From an uncultured Lachnospiraceae bacterium (GTDB lineage: Bacteria; Bacillota; Clostridia; Lachnospirales; Lachnospiraceae), in the NCBI GenBank assembly GCA_937965795.1, contig CALCMD010000036.1, positions 1 through 6,401 on the forward strand: 6,401 bases of DNA, read 5' to 3'. Shown here piece by piece: positions 6,299-6,401 of the stretch. The position numbers and the translations under genes are program-made. Within the stretch, counting starts at the first letter, position 1. Every line of letters starts with the position of its first letter. The notes under the pieces were generated by a model that was given only the letters and a program-made list of their open reading frames with translations, was not told where the DNA came from and searched no databases.

Positions 6299-6330
6299 TT
6301 CAGCCATGCAAGAAAAATTGCATGGCTGAA
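6299..6330 (+). terminator. Stem-loop after codY, probable terminator lacking a strong U-tract
   Basis: A 13-bp perfect stem, ttcagccatgcaa (6299-6311) with ttgcatggctgaa (6318-6330), is closed by a 6-nt A-rich loop (gaaaaa). It begins 4 nt after the codY stop. The bases after it (atcatataag) are AT-rich but not a T-run, so intrinsic termination may be inefficient. On the opposite strand the bases after the stem are somewhat more T-rich, so a bidirectional role is possible. Confidence 0.65.
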
Positions 6331-6401
6331 ATCATATAAGAAAAAAGGTAACTATTCAGAACAGGTCGAAGCACTTGCTGCTGAGACCGTGAAAACATGA
6401 T
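6331..6401. other. Unassigned tail of the window
   Basis: A purine run (aagaaaaaagg, about 6339-6349) is followed by 50 bases without a convincing start codon or promoter. The GTG at 6389 in gtgaaaacatga reaches a stop three codons later. No gene can be supported before the window ends. Confidence 0.4.

Overview
The window carries a compact + strand block of four housekeeping and DNA-processing genes: yifB/comM, dprA, topA and codY. Upstream is a structured non-coding stretch that I read as a likely 6S RNA gene. CodY is confined to low-GC Firmicutes. Together with moderate GC, strong AGGAGG ribosome binding sites and a three-finger TopA, this points to a Clostridia-type Firmicute, most likely a Lachnospiraceae-like gut bacterium. 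The family placement is inference; the phylum is well supported by CodY.

Layout. Positions 1-183 hold no recognisable gene, only two small hairpins and a weak candidate promoter. Positions about 184-365 fold on paper into a single long interrupted rod with a central bubble and a perfect 13-bp inner stem, which is the architecture of 6S RNA. Positions 366-552 are the leader of the protein-coding block, with a near-consensus sigma-A promoter (TTGAAA, 17 bp, TATAAT). Then come yifB (553-2085, TTG start), dprA (2186-3265), topA (3283-5346, start 17 nt after the dprA stop), a 162-nt gap with its own extended -10 promoter, codY (5509-6294) and a 13-bp hairpin at its end. The last 71 bases show no recognisable gene.

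How the genes fit together. YifB/ComM (AAA+ helicase-like) and DprA (RecA loader on incoming single strands) belong to the natural-transformation toolkit. TopA relaxes negative supercoils. CodY is the global nutrient-responsive repressor. The first three genes look like one transcription unit. codY can be transcribed from its own promoter, and no clear terminator separates it from topA, so read-through is possible.

Points worth a second look: the 6S-like RNA; a small ORF with its own AGGAGG that overlaps the dprA start; repeats and possible CodY boxes around the codY promoter; and changed residues in the CodY effector pocket. I see no mobile element, CRISPR array, tRNA or rRNA, and no clearly novel multi-gene system.
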